DNA from: Paucibacter sp. B2R-40
Lineage (GTDB): Bacteria > Pseudomonadota > Gammaproteobacteria > Burkholderiales > Burkholderiaceae_C
Assembly: GCF_025717555.1 (NCBI RefSeq)
Contig: NZ_JAJIRP010000005.1
Span: forward strand, 372,001-436,000
DNA length: 64,000 nucleotides
Direction: 5' to 3'
Shown piece by piece: positions 27,756 to 36,097 of this stretch. The notes under the pieces were generated by a model. It worked only from the letters and a program-made list of their open reading frames with translations. It was not told where the DNA came from and made no database searches. How positions within the stretch are numbered: position 1 is the first letter of the stretch; every line of letters begins with the position of its first letter. A program made the translations under genes and the position numbers.

Positions 27756-27779
27756 AATTTTCAGTAATTACTGAAAATT
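27756..27779. promoter_or_regulatory. 24-bp perfect palindrome, candidate operator of the GbsR-like regulator
   Basis: The core TTTTCAGTAATTACTGAAAA extends by AA/TT on each side to a perfect 24-bp dyad. It lies in the A/T-rich promoter region between the cyd operon (minus) and a hydrolase gene (plus), about 97 bp before the regulator ATG. Confidence 0.65.
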
Positions 27780-27875
27780 CAGCAAAAACAATAAACAGGG
27801 CATGGGGATTGCCGATCGACTCAAGCACGTCTGCACAACGGAGGTGCCCCATGAGCAGGATCAATAATCGCGCCC

Positions 27876-28769
27876 ATGCGCAATTTCCAAACATCTTTTC
27901 CGAAGCTTGGCCGGGGCGTACTCCTGGCCACGCTGCTGACCCTTGCCGCCGGCGCTGCGCGGGCCGAGCCAGTGCAGATCCCAAGTCTTGATCAGCACGG
28001 CGGCCAACCCTTGGCCTTGCTCGGCCACTGGTTCCCAGTCAAGGCCTCGCCCAAGCCCGCGCCCGCCGTCTTGCTGCTGCATGGCTGCGGCGGCCCTTAC
28101 GACAAAAAAGGCGCTCTGTCCGAGCGCCTGCTGAATTACGTCAGCGTGCTCAACGCCGAAGGCTGGCATGCCTTGGTGCTGGACTCGCTGACGCCACGCG
28201 GCGAAAAAGAGTTGTGCACGCAGAAAATCGGCACGCGCGCCGTCACCATGACCGAGCGCCGCCGCGACACGTTTGGCGCACTGCAATGGCTCGCGGACCG
28301 CCCCGAGGTGGACGCCCAGCGCTTGGCGCTGCTGGGCTGGTCCAATGGCGGCAGCACCGTTTTGGCCAGCAGCAACACCCTGCATCCCGAGGTCAAAGCG
28401 GCGACACAAGATGCACCGAAGCCGCGCGCAGCCGTGGCTTTCTATCCGGGCTGCGAGGCCGATTTGAAGCGCGGCTATTCGCCCAGCGCGCCGCTGCTGA
28501 TTCTGAGCGGCGGCAGCGATGACTGGACCGCGGCCGCCCCTTGCGAGGCCTTGGCCAAAGCGTCCGAATCGCGAGGCGAGACGCCCCCGCAGCTCAAGGT
28601 CTACCCCGGCGCCTTCCATGGTTTTGACTCCTTGGCCCCGGTACGCCTGCGCGCCGATGTACCCAACGGCGTCAAGCCCGGCACCGGCGTGCATGTCGGC
28701 GGCCAAGCCGCTGCGCGTGAGGCCTCGCGGCAAGACCTGTTGAGTTTTTTACGCGAGCATTTGAATTGA
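27876..28769 (+). CDS. secreted dienelactone-hydrolase-like alpha/beta hydrolase
   Basis: The 297-residue protein has a signal peptide ending GAARAEP, the oxyanion motif LLLHGCGGPYDKKG, the nucleophile elbow LLGWSNGGSTVL, an acidic residue in LSGGSDDWTAAAPCE and the catalytic His in YPGAFHGFD. The pattern matches periplasmic dienelactone hydrolase relatives; the substrate is unknown. Its stop overlaps the start of the next gene. Confidence 0.83.
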   Translation: MRNFQTSFPKLGRGVLLATLLTLAAGAARAEPVQIPSLDQHGGQPLALLGHWFPVKASPKPAPAVLLLHGCGGPYDKKGALSERLLNYVSVLNAEGWHALVLDSLTPRGEKELCTQKIGTRAVTMTERRRDTFGALQWLADRPEVDAQRLALLGWSNGGSTVLASSNTLHPEVKAATQDAPKPRAAVAFYPGCEADLKRGYSPSAPLLILSGGSDDWTAAAPCEALAKASESRGETPPQLKVYPGAFHGFDSLAPVRLRADVPNGVKPGTGVHVGGQAAAREASRQDLLSFLREHLN

Positions 28770-29350
28770 TAAGCCCCGTCCCCTTGCAACTGCACACCGC
28801 TCGCCTGCTGCTTCGGGCGCCTTCGGCCGCGCTGGCGCCCGCTGTCAATGGCTTTCAGATGCGCAATCTGGCCCATTTCGCAACCTGGGACCCGCCCTAC
28901 TCGGCCGACTATTTCGAGCCCGAAGGCGTCAGGGCGCGGCTGGAGCGGGCGGAGCAGGACTTTGCCGCCGGCAGCGCTTACGGCTTCTGGGTCAGCCTCC
29001 TGGAGGCGCCGGCCGACCTGATCGGCAAGGTCAACGTGACACAAGTCAGCCGCGGCCCTTTTCAAAGCGCCTCGCTCGGCTATGCCATCGACGCTCAGGC
29101 GCAAGGTCAGGGCCTGATGCATGAAGCCTTGCAGGCGGTGATCGCGCTGATGTTCGCCCCGCCGGTGCGCCTGCATCGCTTGCAAGCAGCGGTACGGCCT
29201 GAAAACCACGCCAGCTTGGCGGTGATGAAACGTCTGGGATTTGCACATGAGGGCCTCAGCCGGCGCTACTTATTCATCGCCGGCGCCTGGCGCGATCACG
29301 AGACTTTTGCGCTGATCAATCCTGACTGGGGTCTTGACGAGCCCCCCTGA
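28766..29350 (+). CDS. GNAT acetyltransferase, RimJ/RimL-like
   Basis: The 194-residue protein has LQLHTARLLLRAP at the N-terminus, typical of RimJ/RimL, and the motifs AQGQGLMHEALQAVI and RPENHASLAVMKRLGF. Relatives acetylate ribosomal-protein N-termini or small amines. The likely start is TTG at 28766, which overlaps the preceding stop (TTGA) and so suggests coupling; no better ATG exists before the first conserved strand. Confidence 0.83.
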   Translation: MISPVPLQLHTARLLLRAPSAALAPAVNGFQMRNLAHFATWDPPYSADYFEPEGVRARLERAEQDFAAGSAYGFWVSLLEAPADLIGKVNVTQVSRGPFQSASLGYAIDAQAQGQGLMHEALQAVIALMFAPPVRLHRLQAAVRPENHASLAVMKRLGFAHEGLSRRYLFIAGAWRDHETFALINPDWGLDEPP

Positions 29351-29389
29351 ATCCGTGTGGCCTGGCTATTTACAATAATTTTTTATTGT

Positions 29390-29400
29390 TTTACAGTAAA
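29390..29400. promoter_or_regulatory. A/T-rich dyad region before the DUF2975 gene
   Basis: TTTACAGTAAA is an 11-bp perfect dyad. Directly upstream lies a second inverted repeat, ACAATA / TATTGT (29372-29389). The stretch 29365-29420 is far more A/T-rich than the surroundings and probably holds promoter and operator for the DUF2975-HTH pair. Confidence 0.4.
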
Positions 29401-29422
29401 CAATTATTGCAATTACCTAAAC

Positions 29423-29989
29423 ATGCCCATGGACTCAAGGCCCCATCAAGACAGTGACAAGCTTGCCCGCGTGCGCAGGCTGAGCTGGTGGGTGCGGCTT
29501 TTTTGCCTGCTGGGCGCGGTGGCCCTGGTGCTGGCCCCGGCGCTGCTGTGGAGCCAGCCAGAATGGCTGGAGTCGGTTGCGCGCACCAGTTGGATCAGCA
29601 AGAGTGGGCCTTTGCAACTCGACGCCGGCAGTCGCTTTTGGGGCTGGCTGGGCAGTTGCCTGCCGAGTGCCGTCTTGTTGTTTGCGCTCTGGCAGATCTG
29701 GTCCCTGTTCGGCTACTACCGGCGCGGCGAGATTTTCAAAGCCGGCCCGGCCACTCATTTGCGTCGCCTCGGCGCGGCGCTGATGGTGAACGCCGTCGCC
29801 CAGCCACTGTCCACCACCTTGGGCGTGCTGGCGCTGACCATGGGCAACCCACCCGGCCAACGCCAACTGGTGGTCGGCCTAGGGTTCGAGCATTTCACCA
29901 GTTTCGGTTTTGGCCTCGCGGTTTTGGTCATCGGCATCGTGATGCAAGAGGCGGCGCGGGTGGCACAAGAGAACGCGGAGTTCGTCTGA
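29423..29989 (+). CDS. DUF2975-type membrane protein
   Basis: The 188-residue protein has four predicted membrane spans (for example LFCLLGAVALVLAPALLW and FGLAVLVIGIVMQ) and the family feature of a Y-x-R-G-E-I-F segment (FGYYRRGEIFKAG). The gene is followed, with a 1-bp overlap, by a small Cro/C1-type regulator. This DUF2975-HTH pairing is widespread, and the membrane protein may control or be controlled by the regulator (inference). The start at 29423 follows the A/T-rich promoter region; an open frame to 29357 runs through it. Confidence 0.78.
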   Translation: MPMDSRPHQDSDKLARVRRLSWWVRLFCLLGAVALVLAPALLWSQPEWLESVARTSWISKSGPLQLDAGSRFWGWLGSCLPSAVLLFALWQIWSLFGYYRRGEIFKAGPATHLRRLGAALMVNAVAQPLSTTLGVLALTMGNPPGQRQLVVGLGFEHFTSFGFGLAVLVIGIVMQEAARVAQENAEFV

Positions 29990-30216
29990 TGCCGATTCAA
30001 GTGACGCTGGACGTGATGCTGGCCAAGCGCAAGATGCGCTCGCGCGAGTTGGCCGAGGCGGTGGGCATCACCGAGGCGAATTTGTCGCTGCTGAAATCAG
30101 GCAAGGTACGCGGCGTGCGCTTCGACACCTTGGCGGCCATCTGCCAAGCCTTGCAATGCCAGCCCGGTGAACTGCTCATTTATCTAGACGGACCCGAGTT
30201 GCCGCCGCAAGCATGA
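29989..30216 (+). CDS. small Cro/C1-type HTH regulator (YozG-like)
   Basis: The 75-residue protein is a single helix-turn-helix domain: MLAKRKMRSRELAEAVGI then EANLSLLKSGKVRGVRFDTL, and the tail CQPGELLIYL typical of YozG-like regulators. The ATG shares one base with the stop of the DUF2975 gene (TGATG), and the stop overlaps the next ATG. It probably regulates its own unit by binding the A/T-rich region near 29370-29400. Confidence 0.88.
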   Translation: MPIQVTLDVMLAKRKMRSRELAEAVGITEANLSLLKSGKVRGVRFDTLAAICQALQCQPGELLIYLDGPELPPQA

Positions 30217-30851
30217 TGACCTTTGAAGCGGACGCCGCACGACGCCGGCGCCAACTCGCTCTGCTGCCGCTGCTGGCCTTGCTGCACCTCGCAATTGGGC
30301 TGGGGCTGGCCTCGCAATGGCGGCACAGCAAGCCAACGCCGGCGACCACGGCGCGCATCGAGATGCGATTGCTGGCGGCACCTCTTGTTCCAAAACCAAA
30401 ACCGGCGGCGATGCCCATGCCGGCTGCGACCCAGCCGCCAGCGCAGCCCCTCGCGATGAAGGCCCGCGCCCCGATAACCGCCCCGATAACCGCCCCCAAG
30501 CCGCCCGCCATCCAAGAAGGCGTGACGCCCTCGCTGGCGACCGAGGCCATGGAAGCGGCGGCTTCGGCGCCGCTTCCAACAGCCGCTGTCGCCAGCCCCG
30601 GCCTCTTGATCAACACCGAGGCCACCCGGCGCGCGTTGCGCCAAGCCAGTCGCAGCCCCTTGTTGTCGGAGCGCGCAGCGACTGCGATGGGCGACGGCCC
30701 GCCACTCGAACGATCCGAAATACTGGGCCAGGAAATCAAGAAGGCCGGCACCGGTGACTGCCTGAAGGGCGACTTCCTAGGCGGCGGCATGGGCTTGCTG
30801 AGCGCACCGTTTTGGCTGTTGGCCGAAGCACGCGGCAAATGCGCAAAATGA
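30213..30851 (+). CDS. membrane-anchored proline/alanine-rich protein of unknown function
   Basis: The 212-residue protein has one N-terminal transmembrane helix (LALLPLLALLHLAIGLGLA), a Pro/Ala-rich linker and a C-terminal part GDCLKGDFLGGGMGLLSAPF ending with a second cysteine (GKCAK). The layout (membrane anchor, stiff linker, small periplasmic tail with a Cys pair) resembles TonB-like proteins, but the C-terminal domain is not TonB. ATGA-type coupling links it to the HTH gene upstream and to the similar gene downstream. No function can be named. Confidence 0.7.
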   Translation: MMTFEADAARRRRQLALLPLLALLHLAIGLGLASQWRHSKPTPATTARIEMRLLAAPLVPKPKPAAMPMPAATQPPAQPLAMKARAPITAPITAPKPPAIQEGVTPSLATEAMEAAASAPLPTAAVASPGLLINTEATRRALRQASRSPLLSERAATAMGDGPPLERSEILGQEIKKAGTGDCLKGDFLGGGMGLLSAPFWLLAEARGKCAK

Positions 30852-31537
30852 CGCGGGCTTCAAGCGGCTATCTGGACCAACGCTCGGTCGCCGCACGCTG
30901 GGGCTGGCTGCTCGTGCTGCTGCTGCACCTCTTGATGTGGGCTTTGCTGCGAGAAGTGCGTCGTTCTGAGCCCTCGGCGCCTGAGCCGAAAGTGAGCAGT
31001 GGATGGCTGATTCCAATACCTCTGTTGCTCGCCAAGAAGCAAGCTGCGGAGGACGTTGAGCCGCCCTTGCTTCGCTTGAAACCAAGCTTGGCGCCACGTT
31101 TAACAGCACAGCAGCGAACCGACAACTTGGCCGCGCGACCGGTGCCAAGCCCGGGCATTTCGATCAGCAACAGCGGCGCGGAGACAGCAGCGCTAAACCC
31201 TGCCAAAGAACTCAAGCCAAGCCCATTGGCGCCGAGCCCTGAACGACTCAAGCTCGGCCTGCCGGCGAGGCCGGCCTCCGCTGCGCAGAGCACGCCGGCA
31301 CAAATGGCGGCGCAGGATCCTCGCGGCAACTCACACCGCCCCGATATGGGTGAGCGCATGGCCGCAGCACTCGGCAGCGACCCCAGCCTGCGCGAAGAAA
31401 TCATCAATCCGGGGCATCGACGCTTTCGCCAGGGCAGCAGCTGTATCGACGTGCAAGACACCCGCAACTCGCAACTGAACCCGTTTGACGAGAGCGCCCG
31501 CATGGGCGCCAAGCTGATGTCCAAGTGCAAAGACTAG
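30848..31537 (+). CDS. second membrane-anchored proline-rich protein of unknown function
   Basis: The 229-residue protein repeats the design of its upstream neighbour: a transmembrane helix (WGWLLVLLLHLLMWALL), a long Pro-rich linker, and a C-terminal segment with a Cys pair (GSSCIDVQDTRNSQ ... MSKCKD). The start at 30848 overlaps the previous stop (ATGA); an ATG three codons earlier is possible. The two proteins may be distant paralogues acting together. Confidence 0.68.
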   Translation: MTRASSGYLDQRSVAARWGWLLVLLLHLLMWALLREVRRSEPSAPEPKVSSGWLIPIPLLLAKKQAAEDVEPPLLRLKPSLAPRLTAQQRTDNLAARPVPSPGISISNSGAETAALNPAKELKPSPLAPSPERLKLGLPARPASAAQSTPAQMAAQDPRGNSHRPDMGERMAAALGSDPSLREEIINPGHRRFRQGSSCIDVQDTRNSQLNPFDESARMGAKLMSKCKD

Positions 31538-31583
31538 CCCGCCCGCTTCACCAATTTTTTCGACCCAAACAAGCATCTCTACT

Positions 31584-32399
31584 ATGAAACTACCGACTCG
31601 ATCAATGCTCCTCGGCGCCGCCATGATGGCGCTGTCTACTGCGGCAGTGCAGGCCCAAGACACCCCCCCGCAACAAACCGAAGTCCTCGACGCCGTCTCG
31701 GTCAATATGAAACGTGACAACAGCATTCAGCCCTACGGCCGAATGAACGAGGTGCTGAGCATGGTGCAACGCTACGGGCAAGGCCTGTTCCGACTGGAAT
31801 TCAAGTTAGAGGCCAAGGACCCCAAGGTGCCACTACCGGCGGCGCCGAAGCTGGCCGTGATGCATGCCGATGCCTATGTGCCGATCGTCATCAAGGCAGA
31901 CGGTAGTTTCGAGTTGCCCGTGCTGCCCAAAGAGCAGGCCAAAGACGCAGAAATCGCGACTAATTTGGTCAAAGGCACGGCCAAGATGAGCGGCAAGCTC
32001 TTATTGACCGTCAAGCCCGAGCAGCTCGATTTGGCGACGGTGCGAAAAATCATGAACACCGCCAGAACCATGCGCAGCGAAATCCTGCCCTGGTATCTGC
32101 GCTGGGCCTTTCCGCAAGCGGAAGGCGTGCGCATTTGCAGCGCGCAAGCCAACTGGGAGCTGGAGTGGCCCGATCCGGCCGCCGGCAAATCCGCCAACAC
32201 CGCCGGCCAGTTGCTGACGATTGCGCTGAGCGCCGAGCCGAAGGAGTTGGACCCCGACGAGGTCGGTGCCGCAAAGAAAACGGCCGCCGCCCGGCGCCAA
32301 TGCACGACGCTGACCGGCCAAGAACGCTGGCCCGATACAGCCCGTCTGCTGGCACCCACCGACACGACCCTAAGCCTGCGCGTCAGCGGCCAGAATTGA
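31584..32399 (+). CDS. exported protein of unknown function
   Basis: The 271-residue protein has a clean signal peptide (MALSTAAVQAQ end) and no further membrane segment. The mature part contains YGRMNEVLSMVQRYGQGLFR, VPIVIKADGSFELPVLP and a C-terminal Cys-containing region with WYLRWAFPQAEGVRICSA. I do not recognise a family. It lies 46 bp after the two Pro-rich membrane-anchored proteins on the same strand and may belong to the same unit. Confidence 0.65.
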   Translation: MKLPTRSMLLGAAMMALSTAAVQAQDTPPQQTEVLDAVSVNMKRDNSIQPYGRMNEVLSMVQRYGQGLFRLEFKLEAKDPKVPLPAAPKLAVMHADAYVPIVIKADGSFELPVLPKEQAKDAEIATNLVKGTAKMSGKLLLTVKPEQLDLATVRKIMNTARTMRSEILPWYLRWAFPQAEGVRICSAQANWELEWPDPAAGKSANTAGQLLTIALSAEPKELDPDEVGAAKKTAAARRQCTTLTGQERWPDTARLLAPTDTTLSLRVSGQN

Positions 32400-32407
32400 T
32401 GGTCCGC

Positions 32408-34150
32408 TCAAACCAGTGCGGCTTGACGCTTGGCGCGTGAACTCTTGTGCTGGGCGCGCTGCTCCTCTTGCAGGCGCAGCACGCGGCGTTGCAGCTTGCC
32501 GCTGGTCGTCATGGGCAGCGAGTCTGTGAACTCGATTTCTTTTGGCGCCTCGTAGGGCGCCAAAGCCGCACGCACATGGGCTTGCAACTCGGCCACCAAA
32601 TCGGCCGATTCAAAGTGCCCCGGGCTCAAGACCACATAGGCCTTGACCAGCGCACCGCGCTCGGCATCCGGCTTGGGCACCACCGCCGCGTTGGCCACCG
32701 CCGGGTGTTTGACCAAGCAGTTCTCGATCTCACCGGGTCCGATGCGGTAGCCGGCGGACTTGAACATATCGTCGCTGCGGCCCTCAAAAAAGAAATAGCC
32801 GTCGGCGTCCATGCGGGCCCGGTCGCCCGTGCGACACCAGCTATTGGCCGGGTCGCCGACGAACTTGGCGTCGGTGGCCGCCTGATTGGCCCAGTAGCCC
32901 AAAAAGAACACCGGGTCGAGCGCGCCATGCGTATCCCGCCTGTGCACCGCCACCTCGCCGCTGATGCCGGGCTCGCAAACCTGGCCCGCCTCATCAATCA
33001 CCGCCACCCGGTGGCCCGGCAACGCCCGCCCCATGCTGCCTGGCCGAGCCGGCCAGAAGCGGCTGCAGTTGCCGACCACATAGTTGATCTCGGTTTGGCC
33101 GAACATCTCATTGACCGTCACGCCGAGTTGGCTCTGGCAATAAGCGAACACCGCCTCACCGACCGCCTCGCCCGCACTCATGATGGCCTGCAGCTTGAGC
33201 ACATAGCGTTTAGTCGGCTGAGGCACAGCCTTGCGCATGGCTTTTAGGGCCGTAGGGAACAAGAAGGTGTGGGTGACGCCGTGGCGCTGCATCAGCTCGA
33301 AAGCCTTCTCCGGCGCAAAACGCCCCTGGTAGGCAACGATGGGCCGGCCGAAATACAGCGTCGGCAGCAAGGCATCCATCAAGCCGCCGGTCCAGGCCCA
33401 ATCAGCCGGGCTCCAGAACACCGCGTCCGACTTCTTGCCCGGATCGGCCGGGTCAAAGCCAAACCAATTCTGGCTGGCGACAAAGCCACTCAGGTTGCCG
33501 AGCAAGGCGCGCTGCGGGATCAAGGCACCTTTGGGGTCGCCGGTCGTGCCGCTGGTGTAGATCAACAAGGCGGCATCATCGGCACCGGTGTGCACGGCGC
33601 TGAAGCGCGCGGCCTCGGCCTGCAAGGCCTGCATCCAGCACACCTCGTGCTCGCCCTGCGGAACCCCGCCCACCGCGATCAACTCGCGCAGCGCCGGGCA
33701 ACTGGGCCGCAAGGCCTGCAGCAGCGGCAACCCAACTTCATCGGCAATCGCCAGCACAGCGCCGCTGTCGCGTAAACGAAAGCCCAGTGCATCCGCGCCG
33801 AACAGATGCGACAAGGGCATGGCCACCGCGCCGAGTTGGCTGATGGCGATATGGGCCACCGCCGTCTCAAAGCGCTGAGGTAGCACGATGGCGACCCGGT
33901 CACCGCGCTGCACACCACGGCGCCGCAAGGCATTGCTCAAACGGTTGGCGGCGCGCTGCAACTGGCCATAACTGTACTGGGCACGGCAACCTCCATCGCC
34001 CTCGAAGATGATCGCCAAGGCATCCGGCGTGTCGCGCGCCCAGCGGGCGCAGCAGACCTCGGCCAGATTGAATTCAGCCGGCACCGCCCAACGGAACTCG
34101 GCATACAGGGCAGCATAGTCATCACTTGATTGAACAACAGAGTTTTCCAT
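32408..34150 (-). CDS. AMP-forming acyl-CoA synthetase
   Basis: The 580-residue enzyme has the AMP-binding motif LLIYTSGTTGDPKGAL, MFGQTEINYVVGN, the hinge region YFFFEGRSDDMFKSAGYRIG and the C-terminal catalytic Lys in PMTTSGKLQRRVL. It activates a carboxylic acid to its CoA thioester; the overall layout is that of acetyl-/medium-chain acyl-CoA synthetases. The start at 34150 (MENSVVQSS) is preceded by an AAGGG element; the longer frame to 34246 crosses the divergent promoter region. No pathway genes adjoin, so the acyl substrate is unknown. Confidence 0.9.
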   Translation of the reverse strand: MENSVVQSSDDYAALYAEFRWAVPAEFNLAEVCCARWARDTPDALAIIFEGDGGCRAQYSYGQLQRAANRLSNALRRRGVQRGDRVAIVLPQRFETAVAHIAISQLGAVAMPLSHLFGADALGFRLRDSGAVLAIADEVGLPLLQALRPSCPALRELIAVGGVPQGEHEVCWMQALQAEAARFSAVHTGADDAALLIYTSGTTGDPKGALIPQRALLGNLSGFVASQNWFGFDPADPGKKSDAVFWSPADWAWTGGLMDALLPTLYFGRPIVAYQGRFAPEKAFELMQRHGVTHTFLFPTALKAMRKAVPQPTKRYVLKLQAIMSAGEAVGEAVFAYCQSQLGVTVNEMFGQTEINYVVGNCSRFWPARPGSMGRALPGHRVAVIDEAGQVCEPGISGEVAVHRRDTHGALDPVFFLGYWANQAATDAKFVGDPANSWCRTGDRARMDADGYFFFEGRSDDMFKSAGYRIGPGEIENCLVKHPAVANAAVVPKPDAERGALVKAYVVLSPGHFESADLVAELQAHVRAALAPYEAPKEIEFTDSLPMTTSGKLQRRVLRLQEEQRAQHKSSRAKRQAALV

Positions 34151-34260
34151 CAAGACTGCCCTTTTTGTGTCGCCAGCAAGTCGGCCATGGTAGCGATGAG
34201 CGGCCGAACGGCTCTCATGGAATGCCCTAAGGACTGCCTTGGCCAAACTAAACTTCGCAC

Positions 34261-34620
34261 ATGCATATCCGTTTGATTCATAACCCCCGCTGTTCGAAGT
34301 CCCGCGAGGCGCTGAGCTTGCTGCAAGTCAGCGGCCACGCCGTCGAAGTGATTGACTACTTGAAAGCCCCCTTGTCTTTGGCTGAGCTGAGCTGCTTGCA
34401 ACAAAAATTGAATCTGCCGGCACGCGCGATGCTGCGCAGCGGTGAAGACGAGTACGCCGCGCTGGACTTGGCTCGCCCTGAACTGAGCGACGCCGAACTC
34501 TTGGCCGCCATCGCGGCTCACCCCAAGCTGCTGCAGCGGCCGATCGTGGAGTTGGAGGCCAAGGCGCTGATCGCGCGGCCGCCCGAATTACTGACCGAGT
34601 GGCTGCTTCAGGCCTTGTAA
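34261..34620 (+). CDS. arsC: ArsC-family protein (glutaredoxin-type arsenate reductase)
   Basis: The 119-residue protein carries the catalytic cysteine in IHNPRCSKSREAL and the C-terminal RPIVELEAKALIARPPE. Active ArsC reduces arsenate with glutathione and glutaredoxin. No other arsenic gene is nearby, so a different redox role in this broad family is possible. The gene overlaps the convergent acetyltransferase gene by 13 bp. Confidence 0.86.
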   Translation: MHIRLIHNPRCSKSREALSLLQVSGHAVEVIDYLKAPLSLAELSCLQQKLNLPARAMLRSGEDEYAALDLARPELSDAELLAAIAAHPKLLQRPIVELEAKALIARPPELLTEWLLQAL

Positions 34621-35087
34621 CGCGTCAAGGCATCGCCGCTGAGCCGGCAGATTCGCCAGTCAGGCATCACGCTGGCGCCCATGTTTTCGTAAAAGCGGAT
34701 TGCGTCTTCGTTCCACTCCAGTACGCTCCATTCGAAGCGGCCGTAGTCACGCTCATTGGCGATCTGCGCCAAACGGGTCAGCAAGCCCTTGCCCAGGCCG
34801 GTCCGGCGGTGCGCATGGCGCACATAGAGGTCTTCCAAATAGAGGCCGGGCTTGGCCAAGAAGGTACTGAAGTTGGTGAAGAAAAGCGCGAAGCCGACCA
34901 CCTCGCCCTCAATCTCCCCGACCAAGGCCTCAACCACCGGTTTGGGGCCGAACAGATAGGGCTCCAGCTTGTCGGCCGTCAGCGTCAGCATATGCGTGAG
35001 TTGCTCGAACTCGGCCAAGTCGCCAATCAAGCCGACGATGGCCGGCACATCGCGTGCTTCGGCGGGACGTATGGAGTAGGGATTCAT
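34608..35087 (-). CDS. GNAT acetyltransferase, spermidine/diamine acetyltransferase-like
   Basis: The 159-residue protein starts MNPYSIRPAEARDVPAIVGL and has FALFFTNFSTFLAKPGLYLE, VRHAHRRTGLGKGLLTRL and VLEWNEDAIRFYENMGA. The run F-x-N-Y/F-S-T-F and W-N-x-x-A-I-x-F-Y is characteristic of the SSAT branch that acetylates polyamines or related amines. The 3' end overlaps the arsC 3' end. Confidence 0.86.
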   Translation of the reverse strand: MNPYSIRPAEARDVPAIVGLIGDLAEFEQLTHMLTLTADKLEPYLFGPKPVVEALVGEIEGEVVGFALFFTNFSTFLAKPGLYLEDLYVRHAHRRTGLGKGLLTRLAQIANERDYGRFEWSVLEWNEDAIRFYENMGASVMPDWRICRLSGDALTRYKA

Positions 35088-35188
35088 GCCGCGGATTCTG
35101 CCCGTGAATTTATGTCGCTGTTTTGACGACTCAGACCTGTCACGCAGCCGACAGCCACATCGTCTGTCGCCGGGCTACAGTGCGCCGC

Positions 35189-36097
35189 ATGACTGCCCCC
35201 ACCTACCTTGCCCGCCGCACGCACCAAAGTCGCTTCATCGAGCTGCGGGGCTTGCGCCACCATGTCTTGCAATGGGGCGGACGCCTGGATGCTAACGTGC
35301 CAACCCTGGTGATGCTGCATGGCTGGATGGACGTCGGCGCCTCTTTCCAATTCGTCGTCGACGCGCTGCAAAAGCAGCCAGCGCGCCAAGTGATCAGCAT
35401 GGACTGGCGTGGTTTCGGGCTGACTGCCGGCAGCGGCGCCGACGCCTACTGGTTCCCCGACTATCTGGGCGACCTCGACGCCTTGCTGGACACGCTCAGC
35501 CCCGAGCAGCCGGTGGACCTCTTGGGCCACAGCATGGGTGGCAATGTGGTGATGAGTTATGCCGGCGTACGCCCGGACCGTGTGCGCCGCTTGATCAATC
35601 TGGAAGGCTTCGGTCTGCCCGAGACGCAGGCTAGCCAAGCGCCCGGTCGGCTGGCGAAATGGCTGGACGATTTGAAGCAGCCGCAGGAGCTGAAAAGCTA
35701 TCCGGATCTGGCGGCGGTGGCCGCACGCCTGATGAAGACCAACCCGCGCTTGCCGGCCCTTAAAGCGGCCTGGCTGGCACCGCATTGGTCGCGCGAAGTA
35801 GGCGGCGCTTGGCACATCCTGGCCGACCCGGCGCACAAGCGCGCCAACCCCATGCTCTACCGCAAGGACGAAATCCTGGCCACCTGGGCGCGTATTGATG
35901 CGCCCTTGCTCTGGGTCGAGGGTGCCTGCACCGACCTGACGAAGTTCTGGGGCACACGCTACCCGCGCAGCGACTTTGAGAGCCGCTTGAGCGTCGTGCC
36001 AAACGTACAACGGCAAATCTTGGCCGACGCCGGCCATATGTTGCATCACGATCAGCCGGAGGCACTTGCAGCAGCGATCGAATCCTTTCTGAGCTGA
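35189..36097 (+). CDS. alpha/beta hydrolase
   Basis: The 302-residue cytoplasmic protein has LVMLHGWMDVGASFQ, MDWRGFGLT, the nucleophile elbow DLLGHSMGGNVVM and a C-terminal ADAGHMLHHDQPEA with the catalytic His. The overall form is that of serine hydrolases of the MhpC/EstB type; the substrate is unknown. The start at 35189 is supported by the first conserved strand; 22 additional codons upstream lack such features. The 3' end overlaps the convergent DUF4212 gene by 46 bp. Confidence 0.85.
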   Translation: MTAPTYLARRTHQSRFIELRGLRHHVLQWGGRLDANVPTLVMLHGWMDVGASFQFVVDALQKQPARQVISMDWRGFGLTAGSGADAYWFPDYLGDLDALLDTLSPEQPVDLLGHSMGGNVVMSYAGVRPDRVRRLINLEGFGLPETQASQAPGRLAKWLDDLKQPQELKSYPDLAAVAARLMKTNPRLPALKAAWLAPHWSREVGGAWHILADPAHKRANPMLYRKDEILATWARIDAPLLWVEGACTDLTKFWGTRYPRSDFESRLSVVPNVQRQILADAGHMLHHDQPEALAAAIESFLS

